Below are positions 8,151 to 17,176 of a DNA stretch of 64,000 bases, piece by piece (the first letter of the stretch is position 1; each line of letters begins with the position of its first letter). The DNA is taken from contig CAVVPG010000005.1 of NCBI GenBank assembly GCA_963750075.1, positions 255,155 through 319,154 on the forward strand, read 5' to 3'. The DNA comes from Bog-473 sp963750075. Its GTDB lineage: Bacteria > Actinomycetota > Acidimicrobiia > Acidimicrobiales > RAAP-2. The notes below the pieces were generated by a model. It saw only the letters and a list, made by a program, of their open reading frames with translations. It had not been told where the DNA came from and did no database searches. The position numbers were made by a program, and so were the translations under genes.

Positions 8151-9797
8151 TCATGCGCCGTCACGCTGGAGGAGGAGCACGCCCGACGGCGTGCCGCCCC
8201 CGGTGCTCACCACCGCGGTCGCGGCGTCGCGCACCTGCCGCTCCCCCGCGTCGTGGCGCAGCTGCAGCACGGCTTCGTAGAGGAAGCCGAAGCCGTGCAG
8301 CCGCCCCTCCGAGAGCTGCCCCCCGTGGGGGTTCACCGGCACCTCGCCGTCGAGCGCGATGCGCCTGCCCCCCTCCAGCCAGTCGTTCGCTTCCCCGAGG
8401 CCGCAGAACCCGAGGGCCTCGAGCCACGAGATGGCGTTGAACGTGAACCCGTCGTAGACGAGCGCCACGTCGACGTCCGCCGGCCCGAGAGCGGAGCGCG
8501 ACCACAGGTGCGCCGCCTGGCCGAGGACCTGGGGCTCGTGGGTGAGCGTGCCCTGGTCCCAGGACACCCGCTCGATGATCTGGGTGCCGACGGCCTCCAC
8601 CCGGACGGCGCGCTGCGGGAGGTCCCCGGCCACGGCGGCGTCGGAGACGACGATGGCGACCGCCCCGTCGCAGGGCACGTCGCAGTCGTACAGGCCGAAC
8701 GGGGAGGTGATGGGCCGCGCGGAGAGATAGTCGTCCATCGACATCGGGTCCCGGTAGATCGCCGCCGGGTTGCGCGCCGCGTTGGTGCGCCCGTTGAGCG
8801 CGATCAGCCCGAGCATCTCGCGCGGTGCGCCGTAGCGGTGCAGGTACTGGTTGGCGTTCATGGCGATCCAGTTCGCGGCGGAGAGCGCGCCGAACGGCGC
8901 CCGCCAGGCGGACTGGCCCGCCGCCCGTGCGCCCGCGCCCGCGCCGCCGCCGCCTCCGGCGCTCCGTCCCAGCGCGGCGAACGTCGACTCCCACACGGTC
9001 CGGAAGCACAGGACGTGCCGGCACAGGCCGGACGCCACGGCCAGCATGGCGGCGATGACCGCACCGCCCTGGCCGGGGATGTCGCCGCCGCCGTTGATCC
9101 ACGTGGGGTGCAGCCGCAGCGCCTCCTCCACCGCCGCCACCCCTCCCTCGCTCATGCCCATGCCGGCCATGCCCGGGTAGGTGGACAGGCCGTCGATGTC
9201 GCCGAGCTGCAGCCCGGCGTCCGCCACCGCCCGCAGGCAGGCGTCGACCGTGAGGGAGAGCGGGTCGACCATCAACCGCCGGCCCACGGCCGACCGCCCG
9301 ATGCCGCTGAGCACGGACCGGTGCTCGAAGCGGTCGCCGTGCAGCGGCGCCCGGGGCAGCGGTCGCGTGGGCGCCCCGATCGCATCGGCGACGTCCGCGC
9401 CTCCGGTCGGCACGAAGAGGGGCAGCCACACGTCGTCGCGGTGCTCGAAGCGGACGATGACCTCCTGCCCGACGTGGACGTCGGCGGGGTCACAGCCCAC
9501 GATGGAGGTCGTGAGCCGGACGGCGGGGTCCTCGGCGAGCGCCACGACGGCGACGACGTAGGGAGGCTCGAACGCGGGGTGCCAGCGGTGATGGTTCACC
9601 GTGTAGCCGACGACCGAGCCACGGCCGGAGACGACCGTCGGCGCGTGGTCCGTGCTGCGGCACTTCGGGCAGATCGGGACGGGCGGGTGGACGAGGGTGG
9701 CGCAGGCGGCGCAGCCCTGGATGCGCAGGCGGCCGTCCGCCCCCGACGTCCAGAACCACTCGGTGGCCGACGTCAGCTCCGGGAGGGGCCGTGTCAA
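8151..9797 (-). CDS. DUF35 (zinc ribbon + OB-fold) fused to thiolase-fold, Ltp2-like aldolase candidate
   Basis: This is a 548-residue fusion. Residues about 20-55 form a rubredoxin-like zinc ribbon with two CxxC pairs (GCAAC, CPKC). Residues about 60-135 are an OB-fold (RGSVVGYTVNHHRWHP). The rest is a thiolase fold of the SCP2/Ltp type ending in NPHGGQLSEGRLHGFGFLYE. Where thiolases carry the nucleophilic cysteine this protein reads GGGDIPGQGG, with no Cys. It keeps VYDGFTF, resembling the Ltp2 steroid side-chain retro-aldolase, which works in complex with a separate DUF35 protein (ChsH2). TTG 9797 is the start because TTGA overlaps the upstream stop and the homology begins at MTRPLPELT. 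Retro-aldol cleavage of a beta-hydroxyacyl-CoA is inferred. Confidence 0.85.
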   Translation of the reverse strand: MTRPLPELTSATEWFWTSGADGRLRIQGCAACATLVHPPVPICPKCRSTDHAPTVVSGRGSVVGYTVNHHRWHPAFEPPYVVAVVALAEDPAVRLTTSIVGCDPADVHVGQEVIVRFEHRDDVWLPLFVPTGGADVADAIGAPTRPLPRAPLHGDRFEHRSVLSGIGRSAVGRRLMVDPLSLTVDACLRAVADAGLQLGDIDGLSTYPGMAGMGMSEGGVAAVEEALRLHPTWINGGGDIPGQGGAVIAAMLAVASGLCRHVLCFRTVWESTFAALGRSAGGGGGAGAGARAAGQSAWRAPFGALSAANWIAMNANQYLHRYGAPREMLGLIALNGRTNAARNPAAIYRDPMSMDDYLSARPITSPFGLYDCDVPCDGAVAIVVSDAAVAGDLPQRAVRVEAVGTQIIERVSWDQGTLTHEPQVLGQAAHLWSRSALGPADVDVALVYDGFTFNAISWLEALGFCGLGEANDWLEGGRRIALDGEVPVNPHGGQLSEGRLHGFGFLYEAVLQLRHDAGERQVRDAATAVVSTGGGTPSGVLLLQRDGA

Positions 9798-10867
9798 GCG
9801 GGCCGATCCGCGCTCGGCGCTGCGTCCCCGTCCCGCAGCGTCCCGATGATCTGGGGGAGGTCCACCGTGGTGCGGATGCCCGGGGGGGCGGCGCAGACGA
9901 AGGGCACCGCGTTGACGGCCCGGTTGGCGGTGTAGCCCGGGGTCCGCCGGGCCATGTCCTCCAAGGGGAAGGCGAAGCGCATCTCGATCTCGAGCGGCGC
10001 ATCGCCCTCGACGGTGAGCCGCCAGCCGGTCGGGTGCAGGTCCCAGGCCGGGTCGAGGTCCGCCGTGCAGAACCAGGTCGCCACGAAGCTCAGCAGCGGC
10101 CGTCCCGCCCGCAACCCCTGCACCCGCATCTGCTGGCCCGCCACGGTGCCCGCCTCGATGGTGCCCGCCGCGATCTCCGTCGTCCGCCGGGCGACGGCCA
10201 CCTGGCCCGTGGCCTCGACCCTGTCGAGCGGGAGCCCGATGGCCTCGCCCACGAGCCGCAGCGAGGGGCCGAAGCTCTGCGCGCCGTGGGCCCACCGGCC
10301 CGGGTCGAAGGCATCGGGGTCACGGCCGAACCCCATCAGGTCGAACAGGAGCTCGGGCGAGTTGCGCTTCGACAGGTCGGCGTACTCCTCGATCGTCAGC
10401 GAGTCGAGGCTGCGCTGGATCGACGTCAGCACGATGGGCACGGCCTCGGAGATGAACCCCGGGCTGCTCCCGGTGCTGTGGATGGAGGTCCCGCCCCGCG
10501 CACAGGCTGCCTCCACCCGCGCCCGTGCCTCGGGATCCATGGAGCCGGGGTGGTGGAACTCGCCGCGTGTCGTCACGATGTTGGCGCCCGACTCCAGGAG
10601 CCGGCACACGTCGTCGAGATTGCACTCGCGCGCCATGTACAGGATGCAGTCCGCGTCGAGGGCGACGATCTCGTCGATGTCCCGCGTGGCGCGCACCGCG
10701 GTCGGGCCCAGCCCGCACAGCGCACCGGCATCGCGGCCGGCCTTGTCGGGCGCGTACACGTACAGCCCGGCGAGTGTCAGGTCGGGGTGCTCGATCACCG
10801 CCCGCAGCGAGCGCGTCCCGATGTTGCCGGTGGCCCACTGGACGACCCGGATGGCCGGCTCAGCCAT
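9794..10867 (-). CDS. Gfo/Idh/MocA-like NAD(P)H-dependent dehydrogenase (diaminopentanoate-dehydrogenase-type C-terminus)
   Basis: This 357-residue protein opens with a Rossmann segment, IRVVQWATGNIGTRSLRAV, typical of proteins annotated as dihydrodipicolinate-reductase-like or amine dehydrogenases. The central STGSSPGFISEAVPI stretch is characteristic of this actinobacterial group. ATG 10867 is chosen: the open frame extends upstream into the neighbouring gene, but homology starts at MAEPAIRVV. It overlaps the monooxygenase gene by 8 nt and the aldolase-like gene by 4 nt, so all three are co-translated. The reaction in this pathway is not known; the family reduces or oxidises C=O or C=N groups with NAD(P)H. 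Confidence 0.83.
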   Translation of the reverse strand: MAEPAIRVVQWATGNIGTRSLRAVIEHPDLTLAGLYVYAPDKAGRDAGALCGLGPTAVRATRDIDEIVALDADCILYMARECNLDDVCRLLESGANIVTTRGEFHHPGSMDPEARARVEAACARGGTSIHSTGSSPGFISEAVPIVLTSIQRSLDSLTIEEYADLSKRNSPELLFDLMGFGRDPDAFDPGRWAHGAQSFGPSLRLVGEAIGLPLDRVEATGQVAVARRTTEIAAGTIEAGTVAGQQMRVQGLRAGRPLLSFVATWFCTADLDPAWDLHPTGWRLTVEGDAPLEIEMRFAFPLEDMARRTPGYTANRAVNAVPFVCAAPPGIRTTVDLPQIIGTLRDGDAAPSADRPA

Positions 10868-12209
10868 GGTGCTCGGCAGGCGGGCGGGCGAGGCCCAGGG
10901 TGTCGCGCAGCGTCGCCCCGGTGTAGTGCTCGCGGAAGACGCCGCGGCGCTGCAGCTCGGGCACGACCATCCTGACCATGTCCTCGTAGGCGCCGGGCGT
11001 GTGGGTCGCGGCCACGACGAACCCGTCACAGGCCTCCGCCTCGATCCACTCCTCCATCTGGTCGGCCACCTCGCTGCCTGTGCCCACGAAGCGCGGGCCC
11101 TGGAGCAGCGTGGCCCGGTGGCCGGCGAGGTCGGCCAGGGTCACGGTGTCCCCGCCGATGTGCGCGCGCAGGTTCTGCACCAGCCCGCGGATGCCCGACA
11201 CCGAGCCGATCAGCTCGTCGGTGATGGGGTCGTCGAGCTCCATGCCGGAGAAGTCGTAGTTCATGAGCTCCGAGAGGAGCGTGAGCGAGGCCTTGGGGTC
11301 GACGAGCGAATGGAGGAAGAGGTCCTCGCGCTCCTCGGCGTGGGCGTGGGACTCGCCGACGACCGTGTAGACCATCGGCAGCATCTTGACCGATCGGGGG
11401 TCCCGCCCCGCGGCGGCGATCGTCTCCTTCTGGTCCTGGTAGTGCCGCCGGGCGATGTCGAGGTCCGGGTCGCCCGTGAAGATCAGCTCGGCCCAGCGGG
11501 CGGCGAACTCGCGGCCGCGCCCCGACGAGCCCGCCTGGAGCAGGACCGGGCGGCCCTGCGGGCTGCGCGGCACGGTCAGGGGTCCGCGGGCGCTGAACCA
11601 CTTGCCGTCGTGGCCGAGCTCGTGGACCTTGCCGGGGTCGGCGAAGTACCCGCTGGCCCGGTCGAGCACCAGCGCGTCGTCCTCCCAGGTGTCCCACAAG
11701 CCCGTCGTCACCTCGAGGAATTCGTCCGCCCGGTCGTAGCGGACGTCGTGGCCGAGGTGCTCCGTGAAGCCGTAGTTCTGGGCCTCGCTGTCGTTGACCG
11801 AGGTCACGATGTTCCAGGCCGCGCGGCCCCCGGAGAGGTGATCGAGCGTGGCGAAGGTACGGGCGACGTGGAAGGGGGAGTAGTACGTCGTGGAGTACGT
11901 CGCCCCCAGCCCGATCCGCTCCGTCACCGCCGCGATCACCCCGAGCACGACGCTCAGGTCGAGCTTGACCGGCCGGGCCCCGAGCCGGACGGCCTCGGCG
12001 ACCGATCCTCCGTAGATCCCGGGCATGGCCAGGCGGTCGTCGAAGAACATCATGTCGAAGCAACCCTCTTCGAGGGTCCGGCCCAGGTTGGCGTAGTAGC
12101 GCGCGTCGAGGAAGGCGTGGTCCGTCGCCGGGTGCCGCCAGGAGCCGGCGTAGACCGTCGTGCTCCCGGCCTGCATGAAGCCGACGAGGGACATCTGGCG
12201 CTTCGCCAT
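10860..12209 (-). CDS. NtaA/SnaA/DszA-type FMNH2-dependent monooxygenase
   Basis: This 449-residue protein matches the two-component LLM monooxygenase group. It has GCFDMMFFDDRLAMPG near residue 50, the YSTTYYSPFHVARTFATLDH barrel strand, SGGRAAWNIVTSVND, and QAGSSGRGREFAARWAE. Family members use FMNH2 supplied by a separate flavin reductase to oxidise nitrilotriacetate, EDTA or sulfones such as dibenzothiophene sulfone. No flavin reductase is in the same operon. It is the first gene of the overlapping monooxygenase, Gfo-like dehydrogenase and aldolase-like trio, with an amidohydrolase 51 bp upstream. Ring or heteroatom-bond oxygenation of a xenobiotic or natural product is likely, but the substrate cannot be named. 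Confidence 0.9.
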   Translation of the reverse strand: MAKRQMSLVGFMQAGSTTVYAGSWRHPATDHAFLDARYYANLGRTLEEGCFDMMFFDDRLAMPGIYGGSVAEAVRLGARPVKLDLSVVLGVIAAVTERIGLGATYSTTYYSPFHVARTFATLDHLSGGRAAWNIVTSVNDSEAQNYGFTEHLGHDVRYDRADEFLEVTTGLWDTWEDDALVLDRASGYFADPGKVHELGHDGKWFSARGPLTVPRSPQGRPVLLQAGSSGRGREFAARWAELIFTGDPDLDIARRHYQDQKETIAAAGRDPRSVKMLPMVYTVVGESHAHAEEREDLFLHSLVDPKASLTLLSELMNYDFSGMELDDPITDELIGSVSGIRGLVQNLRAHIGGDTVTLADLAGHRATLLQGPRFVGTGSEVADQMEEWIEAEACDGFVVAATHTPGAYEDMVRMVVPELQRRGVFREHYTGATLRDTLGLARPPAEHHG

Positions 12210-12260
12210 CGGGTACCCGCTACTCCCCGTGATGGTCGGCGCGGCTGACGGCGGGTGCGC

Positions 12261-13562
12261 TCAACTGCCGGCCGCGGCGACGGCGCGGCGGGCGCGGGAG
12301 CGGAAGCCCTCGAGCTTCTCGTCGGGCGTGCGGACCCGGGTGCTGCGGGGCATCACCGACACGTCGTGCCCGGCGGCCCGCCGGCGGAGGGCACCGACCG
12401 TGGCGTCCTCCCGCGGCATGTGCGCGAAGGGGTCGAAGGAGTACCAGCGCATGGCGTTCTCGTGGGTCATCTTGTCGACATCGGACCTCGGGACGGCGTA
12501 CTTCGTGAATTCGGCGACGAGCTCCTCGGGTGCGCTCGGCCACATGGAGTCGCTGTGCGGGTAGTCGGCCTCCCAGGCGATGTTGTCGAGGCCGATGCGC
12601 TCCCGCATCTCTATCCCCACCGGGTCGCTGATGAAGCAGGTCAGGAAGTGCTCGCGGAACACCTCGCTCGGGAGCCGGCCGCCGAAGTCCTGCAGCGTCC
12701 AGGCGCGGTGCATGTCGTAGGTGCGGTCGACCCGCTCGAGGAAGTAGGGGATCCATCCGGTGCCCCCCTCCGACAGCGCCACCCGCAGGTCCCCGAAGTT
12801 CTTGAGCACCCGGGACCACAGGAGATCGGCGGCCGCCGACTGGATGTTCATCGGCTGCAGGGTGATCATCACGTCCGGCGGCGAGTCGACCGCGGGGATC
12901 GCCATCCGGCCCGACGAGCCCAGGTGGATGGAGAGCACGGTCCCCGTGTCGCAACAGGCGCGCCACACCGGGTCCCAGTACTCGTCGTGGAAGCTCGGGT
13001 AGCCGAGGGCGGCCGGGTTCTCGGTGAAGCTGAGCGAGTGACAGCCCTTGGCGGCGGTCCGCCGGATCTCCGCGGCGGTCTGTTCGGCGTCCCAGATGAT
13101 CGGGACGGCCATGGGGATGAAGCGGGCCGGGTAGGCCGCGCACCACTCGTCGATGTGCCAGTCGTTGTAGGCCCGGACCAGCGCGGCGGAGAGCCCGAGG
13201 TCGTCGCTGAGGAAGGTCCGCGCCGTGAAGGTGGGGAAGGACGGGAAGTTCATGGAGGCCAGCACGCCGCCGGCATCCATGTCCTTCACCCGCTCGTGCA
13301 CGTCGTAGCAGCCCGGCCGCACCTCGTCGAGGCACTGCGGCTCGAGGCCGTACTCCTCCTTGGGCCGCCCGGCCACGGCGTTGAGCGCCGCCGTCTCCAT
13401 GACGACCTGGCCGAAGGTCCACACGTCGTTCCCCTCGTCGTTGCGGACCAGCTTCGGCGCCCGATCGAGGTACTGGGCGTCCAGGTGGTTCACGAAGAGA
13501 TCGGGCGGCTCGATGATGTGGTCATCGACGCTGATCAGGATGAGATCGTCGACCTCGCTCAT
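12261..13562 (-). CDS. Amidohydrolase (PF04909 family)
   Basis: This 433-residue TIM-barrel metal-dependent hydrolase or decarboxylase has VDDHIIEPPDLF at residues 11-22 (its DxH stands in the metal-site position), GVLASMNFPSFPTF, VLSIHLGSSG with a metal His, and IAWEADYPHSDSMWP with the catalytic Asp. ATG 13562 follows AGGAGGGACC, a strong ribosome site. The frame continues upstream as non-homologous sequence. The family includes gamma-resorcylate and ACMS decarboxylases and many ring-opening hydrolases of actinobacterial degradation clusters. It heads the minus-strand operon down to the acyl-CoA dehydrogenase pair. The upstream gap to 13765 holds an AT-rich patch (13596-13613) where a promoter could lie. 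Confidence 0.9.
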   Translation of the reverse strand: MSEVDDLILISVDDHIIEPPDLFVNHLDAQYLDRAPKLVRNDEGNDVWTFGQVVMETAALNAVAGRPKEEYGLEPQCLDEVRPGCYDVHERVKDMDAGGVLASMNFPSFPTFTARTFLSDDLGLSAALVRAYNDWHIDEWCAAYPARFIPMAVPIIWDAEQTAAEIRRTAAKGCHSLSFTENPAALGYPSFHDEYWDPVWRACCDTGTVLSIHLGSSGRMAIPAVDSPPDVMITLQPMNIQSAAADLLWSRVLKNFGDLRVALSEGGTGWIPYFLERVDRTYDMHRAWTLQDFGGRLPSEVFREHFLTCFISDPVGIEMRERIGLDNIAWEADYPHSDSMWPSAPEELVAEFTKYAVPRSDVDKMTHENAMRWYSFDPFAHMPREDATVGALRRRAAGHDVSVMPRSTRVRTPDEKLEGFRSRARRAVAAAGS

Positions 13563-13765
13563 AGGGTCCCTCCTGAGAACGATCCTCTCTGCACAATATA
13601 ACGACCCTATACCAGGTTGGCCACGGCGGTGCCGGCGCTCACGGGCGTGCCGCCCGCGCCGGTCCCCCGGACGGCCGGGCGGCGGCGGCGCAGGCAGGTG
13701 GGCGCACCCGCTGGGCACGGACCCGCGGCGAGAACGCCGTATACGCCTGCCGGATGCCAGAGCCC

Positions 13766-15067
13766 TCAGGCGTTCCCGACCACGTGCTCGATCCAGTCGG
13801 CCAGCTTCTGGCGGGCCTCCGCGCGCTTGGCCGGCAGGTGGGCGGTGGGCCAGAGGCCGGGCGAGGGTTGATAGTCCTTCAGCACCTCGCGGGCCACGGT
13901 GACCTTGTGCACCTCGGTCGGGCCGTCCACGACGCTCATGACGGGGGCCGCCATCCACATGCCGCCGAAAGGCATTTCGTTGGACACGCCCAGCGCCCCG
14001 TGCGCGTGCATGGAACGCCAGACGGCGTCGTGCAGGACCTTCGGGGTGAGCGCCTTGATGGCGGCGATGTTCTTCCGGGTGCGCCGGTAGTCCTTCACCT
14101 GGTCGATCTCCCAAGCGGTGTAGAGCACCAGCAAGCGGAACTGCTGCAGCTCGGCGTACGAGTCGGCGATGTCGCCCTGGATGAACTGCTTCTTCGCCAG
14201 CAGCGTGCCCTGGGTCTCGCGGCTGAGCACACGCTCGCAGAGCAGGTCGAGGGAGCGCTGGCACATGGCGACAGTCCGCATGGCGTGATGGACCCGCCCG
14301 CCGCCCAGGCGAGTCTGCGCGATGGCGAAGGCCTGGCCCTCGCCGCCCAGCAGGTTCTCGGCGGGGACCCGGACGTCCTCGTAGTGGATGAGGGCGTGCA
14401 TGGCCTCGTCCTCGGACTCGCCGCTCAGTCCGACGTGGCGATCGATGTTCACCCCCGGCGTGTCCGTGGGGACTAGGAACATCGACGCCCCCTTGTACAC
14501 GGGGACGTCGGGGTCCGTGACGACCATCACGATGAGGAAGGCCGCGGTGCGGGCGTTGGACGAGAAGTACTTCCACCCGTTGATGACCCACTCGTCGCCG
14601 TCGCGCACCGCACTGCACGTGAATTGTTGCGGGTCCGAGCCGGCCTGGGGCTCGGTCATGGAGTAGGACGAGAAGACCTCCCCGTTGAGCAGCGGCTCGA
14701 GGTACTTCTGCTTCTGCTCCTCGGTCCCGTAGTGGGCGATGATCTCGGCGTTCCCCGTGTCGGGGGCCTGGGTGCCGAACACGATGGGGGCCCACCCCGA
14801 TACCCCGAGGATCTCGTTGAGGAGGGCCAGCTTGACCTGGCCGTACCCCTTGCCCCCCAATTCCGGCCCGAGATGCGCGGCCCACAATTCCTGATCGCGC
14901 ACCGCCTGCTTCATCGGGTCGACGATGGGACGCAGCTCGTCGTCGAGCGGGTGGAACTGCCGGTGGGGGTAGAGGAGGTCGAGCGGCTCGATCCTCTCCC
15001 GCACGAAGTCGCGCGCCCAGTCGAGCTTCTCTTGGAACTCCGGCTCGGTCGAGAAATCCCAGGCCAT
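13766..15067 (-). CDS. Acyl-CoA dehydrogenase
   Basis: This 433-residue complete acyl-CoA dehydrogenase has SMTEPQAGSDPQQFTC near residue 135, VINGWKYFSSNAR near 158, the C-terminal MHAHGALGVSNEMPF near 350 and DGPTEVHKVTVAREVL near 388. DGPTEVHKVTVAR is characteristic of the group related to FadE/CaiA-like enzymes of actinobacteria. The start ATG 15067 is followed at once by the N-terminal FSTEPEFQEKLDWARDFV helix. It stands 203 bp upstream of the amidohydrolase on the same strand and 234 bp from a divergent enoyl-CoA hydratase, so the two could perform consecutive beta-oxidation steps. Confidence 0.93.
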   Translation of the reverse strand: MAWDFSTEPEFQEKLDWARDFVRERIEPLDLLYPHRQFHPLDDELRPIVDPMKQAVRDQELWAAHLGPELGGKGYGQVKLALLNEILGVSGWAPIVFGTQAPDTGNAEIIAHYGTEEQKQKYLEPLLNGEVFSSYSMTEPQAGSDPQQFTCSAVRDGDEWVINGWKYFSSNARTAAFLIVMVVTDPDVPVYKGASMFLVPTDTPGVNIDRHVGLSGESEDEAMHALIHYEDVRVPAENLLGGEGQAFAIAQTRLGGGRVHHAMRTVAMCQRSLDLLCERVLSRETQGTLLAKKQFIQGDIADSYAELQQFRLLVLYTAWEIDQVKDYRRTRKNIAAIKALTPKVLHDAVWRSMHAHGALGVSNEMPFGGMWMAAPVMSVVDGPTEVHKVTVAREVLKDYQPSPGLWPTAHLPAKRAEARQKLADWIEHVVGNA

Positions 15068-15301
15068 GGCCTCCCCTTTGTCTCAGTGGTCTGGCCACCG
15101 CCCGAGTTCCGACCGGGCGAGAGCCTGCGGTCCACCTCGGATCCGCCCCCGGCCATCACCCTAGGGTCCGCGTCCTGCGACCACAAAGGAACGCCGGGCG
15201 GCGCGTCGCGCCCACCTTGCGTCGCGGTGAGGTGGACGAATAGAACTGGGAAAACACACGTCTACGGATTTGAGAACGCGGCTGCCGTCTGGGAGGGAAC
15301 C

Positions 15302-16217
15302 ATGAAGGACTTCGAATTCGTCAAGTACGAGCCGCAGGACGACGGCTCCATCGTGCGCATCGTCCTGAACCGGCCCGAGGCCCGGAACGCGCAGAACCGC
15401 GGCATGCTCGTCGAGCTCAACGAGGCCTTCCTGACCGCCGAGGCCGACGACAACGTGCGGGTGGTGATCCTCAGCGGCGAGGGGAAGATGTTCTCCTCCG
15501 GGCACGACCTCGGCTCCAAGGTCGCCCAGGCCGAGCGACGCGGCGGTGAGAACCCGCACCCCACGAGCGAGATCAACGGCGCCACCCGGATCGGTGCCGA
15601 GAGCCTGATGCTGCAGGAGTGGCACTACTTCTTCGAGAACACGCGGCGCTGGCGCAATCTGCGCAAGATCACCGTCGCCCAGGTGCACGGCGACGTCTAC
15701 TCGGCCGGCCTCATGCTGATGTGGGCCTGCGACCTCATCGTCGCCGCCGACGACGTGCGCTTCGCCGACGTGGTGGGGACCCGGCTGGGCATGTGCGGCA
15801 TGGAGTACTTCGCCCACCCCTGGGAGTTCGGGCCCCGCAAGACGAAGGAGCTCATGCTCACCGGCGACTCGATCGACGTCAACGAGGCGCACGCCCTGGG
15901 CATGGTCAGCAAGGTGTTCCCCGCGGCCGAGCTGGGCGAGCGGACCCTCGAGTTCGCCGCGCCGCATCGCACGCGTGCCGACCATGGCCGCGCTCATGAT
16001 CAAGGAGTCGGTGAACCAGACCCAGGACAACATGGGCTTCTACACCTCGCTCAACGCGTGCTTCACCCTGCACGAGCTCAACCACGCGCACTGGGCCTGG
16101 GTCAATGACGACCACTACCCCATCGCCAAGGAGGACGCCGGCGTCCCCAATTGGAAGTCGGCGCCCCCGATCGTCCCTTCGCTCAAGGACCGGGTGATCG
16201 CCGACTCGCCCAACTGA
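15302..16217 (+). CDS. Enoyl-CoA hydratase/isomerase, interrupted by a frameshift
   Basis: The crotonase fold is clear. It has LNRPEARNAQNRGMLVELNE near residue 20, the oxyanion-hole segment MFSSGHDLGSK near 65 and VHGDVYSAGLMLMWACDL near 135. After LEFA at about 15959 the reading frame must shift to continue as RRIARVPTMAALMIKESVNQ and reach the stop at 16217. One extra base in GCCGCGCCGC (15956-15965) explains the break. The repaired protein is 304 residues, normal for the family. ATG 15302 is preceded by GGGAGGGAACC. It lies divergent from an acyl-CoA dehydrogenase and probably hydrates its product. Confidence 0.85.
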
Positions 16218-16269
16218 CGGCGAGAATTCCGGCGAGCCCCACCCGGGTTCAGCGCACCGGGCGGGCGCC

Positions 16270-17091
16270 CTAACCCTTCGGGAACGAGCGCACCATGTTG
16301 TCCTGGACGAAGCTCGCCACCAGGCTGCCGTCCTCGGTGAAGATGTTGGCGCGACCGTAGGTGCGGCCATGCCCCGCGTAGGGGCTCTCGTGTGCGAGGA
16401 GGTGCCATGCCCCCGCGTCAATGGGCTCGTGGAAGGTCAGGGTGTGGCTCAGCACGCTGGTCGAGATGGACACGTGGGCCATGGACTGGCCGATGCCGGC
16501 GTGCGGGCGCATGGCCGTGCCGATGAGGAAGCCGTCCGTCGCGTAGGCCAACAGGGCCTGACCCGCCACGCCCGTGGCGCCCGACCCGGGGAAGCGGACC
16601 CACACGTTGAGCTCGGGCGGCCCGACCAGGTCGGGATCGGAGATGTCCACGCCGCCGACGACGCGGAGCTCCCAGAACTCCCCGCCGCTCCCGAGGGGCG
16701 GGGCATCGTCTGGCCCGCCCACGTCCGGGGGCGTCGTCCCGTGCCGGATGAGATCCGGCTCCTCGGCGCTGAGCAGAGCCAGCGACCGGGTGCACAGGCG
16801 GTCACCCTGCCGGACGGTCACCGTTGCGCTGGCCAGCGCCCGGCCGGCGTGCATGGGATCGACCTCTATCTCCAGCGGCTGCTCGCGGTCGGCGCCCCGG
16901 GCGAAGATGGTGTGCACCGACTTCAGGGGCTTCCCCGGGTCGGCCGTGCTGGCCGCCACGATGGTCTGGGCCAGGAGCTGTCCGCCGAACACGACGTTGC
17001 CCGCGGCTTCGGCGAAGTTCTGCCCGACGAACCTCCCCGGCCCCGTCGGCTCGAGGTCGAGCACCGCCAGGAGCCGTGACGAATCGGACAT
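16270..17091 (-). CDS. Acyl-CoA thioesterase, TesB/double-hotdog type
   Basis: This 273-residue protein has the double-hotdog layout. The N-terminal hotdog has NVVFGGQLLAQTIVAA and SVHTIFARGADREQPLEIEV. The C-terminal hotdog has AYATDGFLIGTAM, SLAHV-like SMAHVSISTSV, LTFHEPIDAGAWHLLAHES and GRTYGRANIFTEDGSLVASF. It hydrolyses acyl-CoA to free acid and CoA in the cytosol. ATG 17091 is selected because the homology begins at LLAVLDLEP just after it. It follows the split mutase genes by 85 bp on the same strand and may recycle CoA from acyl-CoAs made by the surrounding enzymes. Confidence 0.9.
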   Translation of the reverse strand: MSDSSRLLAVLDLEPTGPGRFVGQNFAEAAGNVVFGGQLLAQTIVAASTADPGKPLKSVHTIFARGADREQPLEIEVDPMHAGRALASATVTVRQGDRLCTRSLALLSAEEPDLIRHGTTPPDVGGPDDAPPLGSGGEFWELRVVGGVDISDPDLVGPPELNVWVRFPGSGATGVAGQALLAYATDGFLIGTAMRPHAGIGQSMAHVSISTSVLSHTLTFHEPIDAGAWHLLAHESPYAGHGRTYGRANIFTEDGSLVASFVQDNMVRSFPKG

Positions 17092-17176
17092 GGGAGACCC
17101 TCTTTTCTCGTGCAGGCGTCGAGCGGGGACCGCGGCGTCGGTTGTCCGGGCGCACACTACCCAGGACGCGATGGCG

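Noticed and set aside
5555..8164. One 869-codon open frame covering the acyl-CoA dehydrogenase
   Set aside because: Only residues from GTG 6832 onward resemble a protein; the rest is Arg/Ala/Pro-rich shadow of the coupled dehydrogenase in another frame.
12261..15098. 945-codon frame suggesting an amidohydrolase fusion
   Set aside because: The first 500 codons are an off-frame reading of the neighbouring acyl-CoA dehydrogenase; a strong ribosome site precedes ATG 13562.
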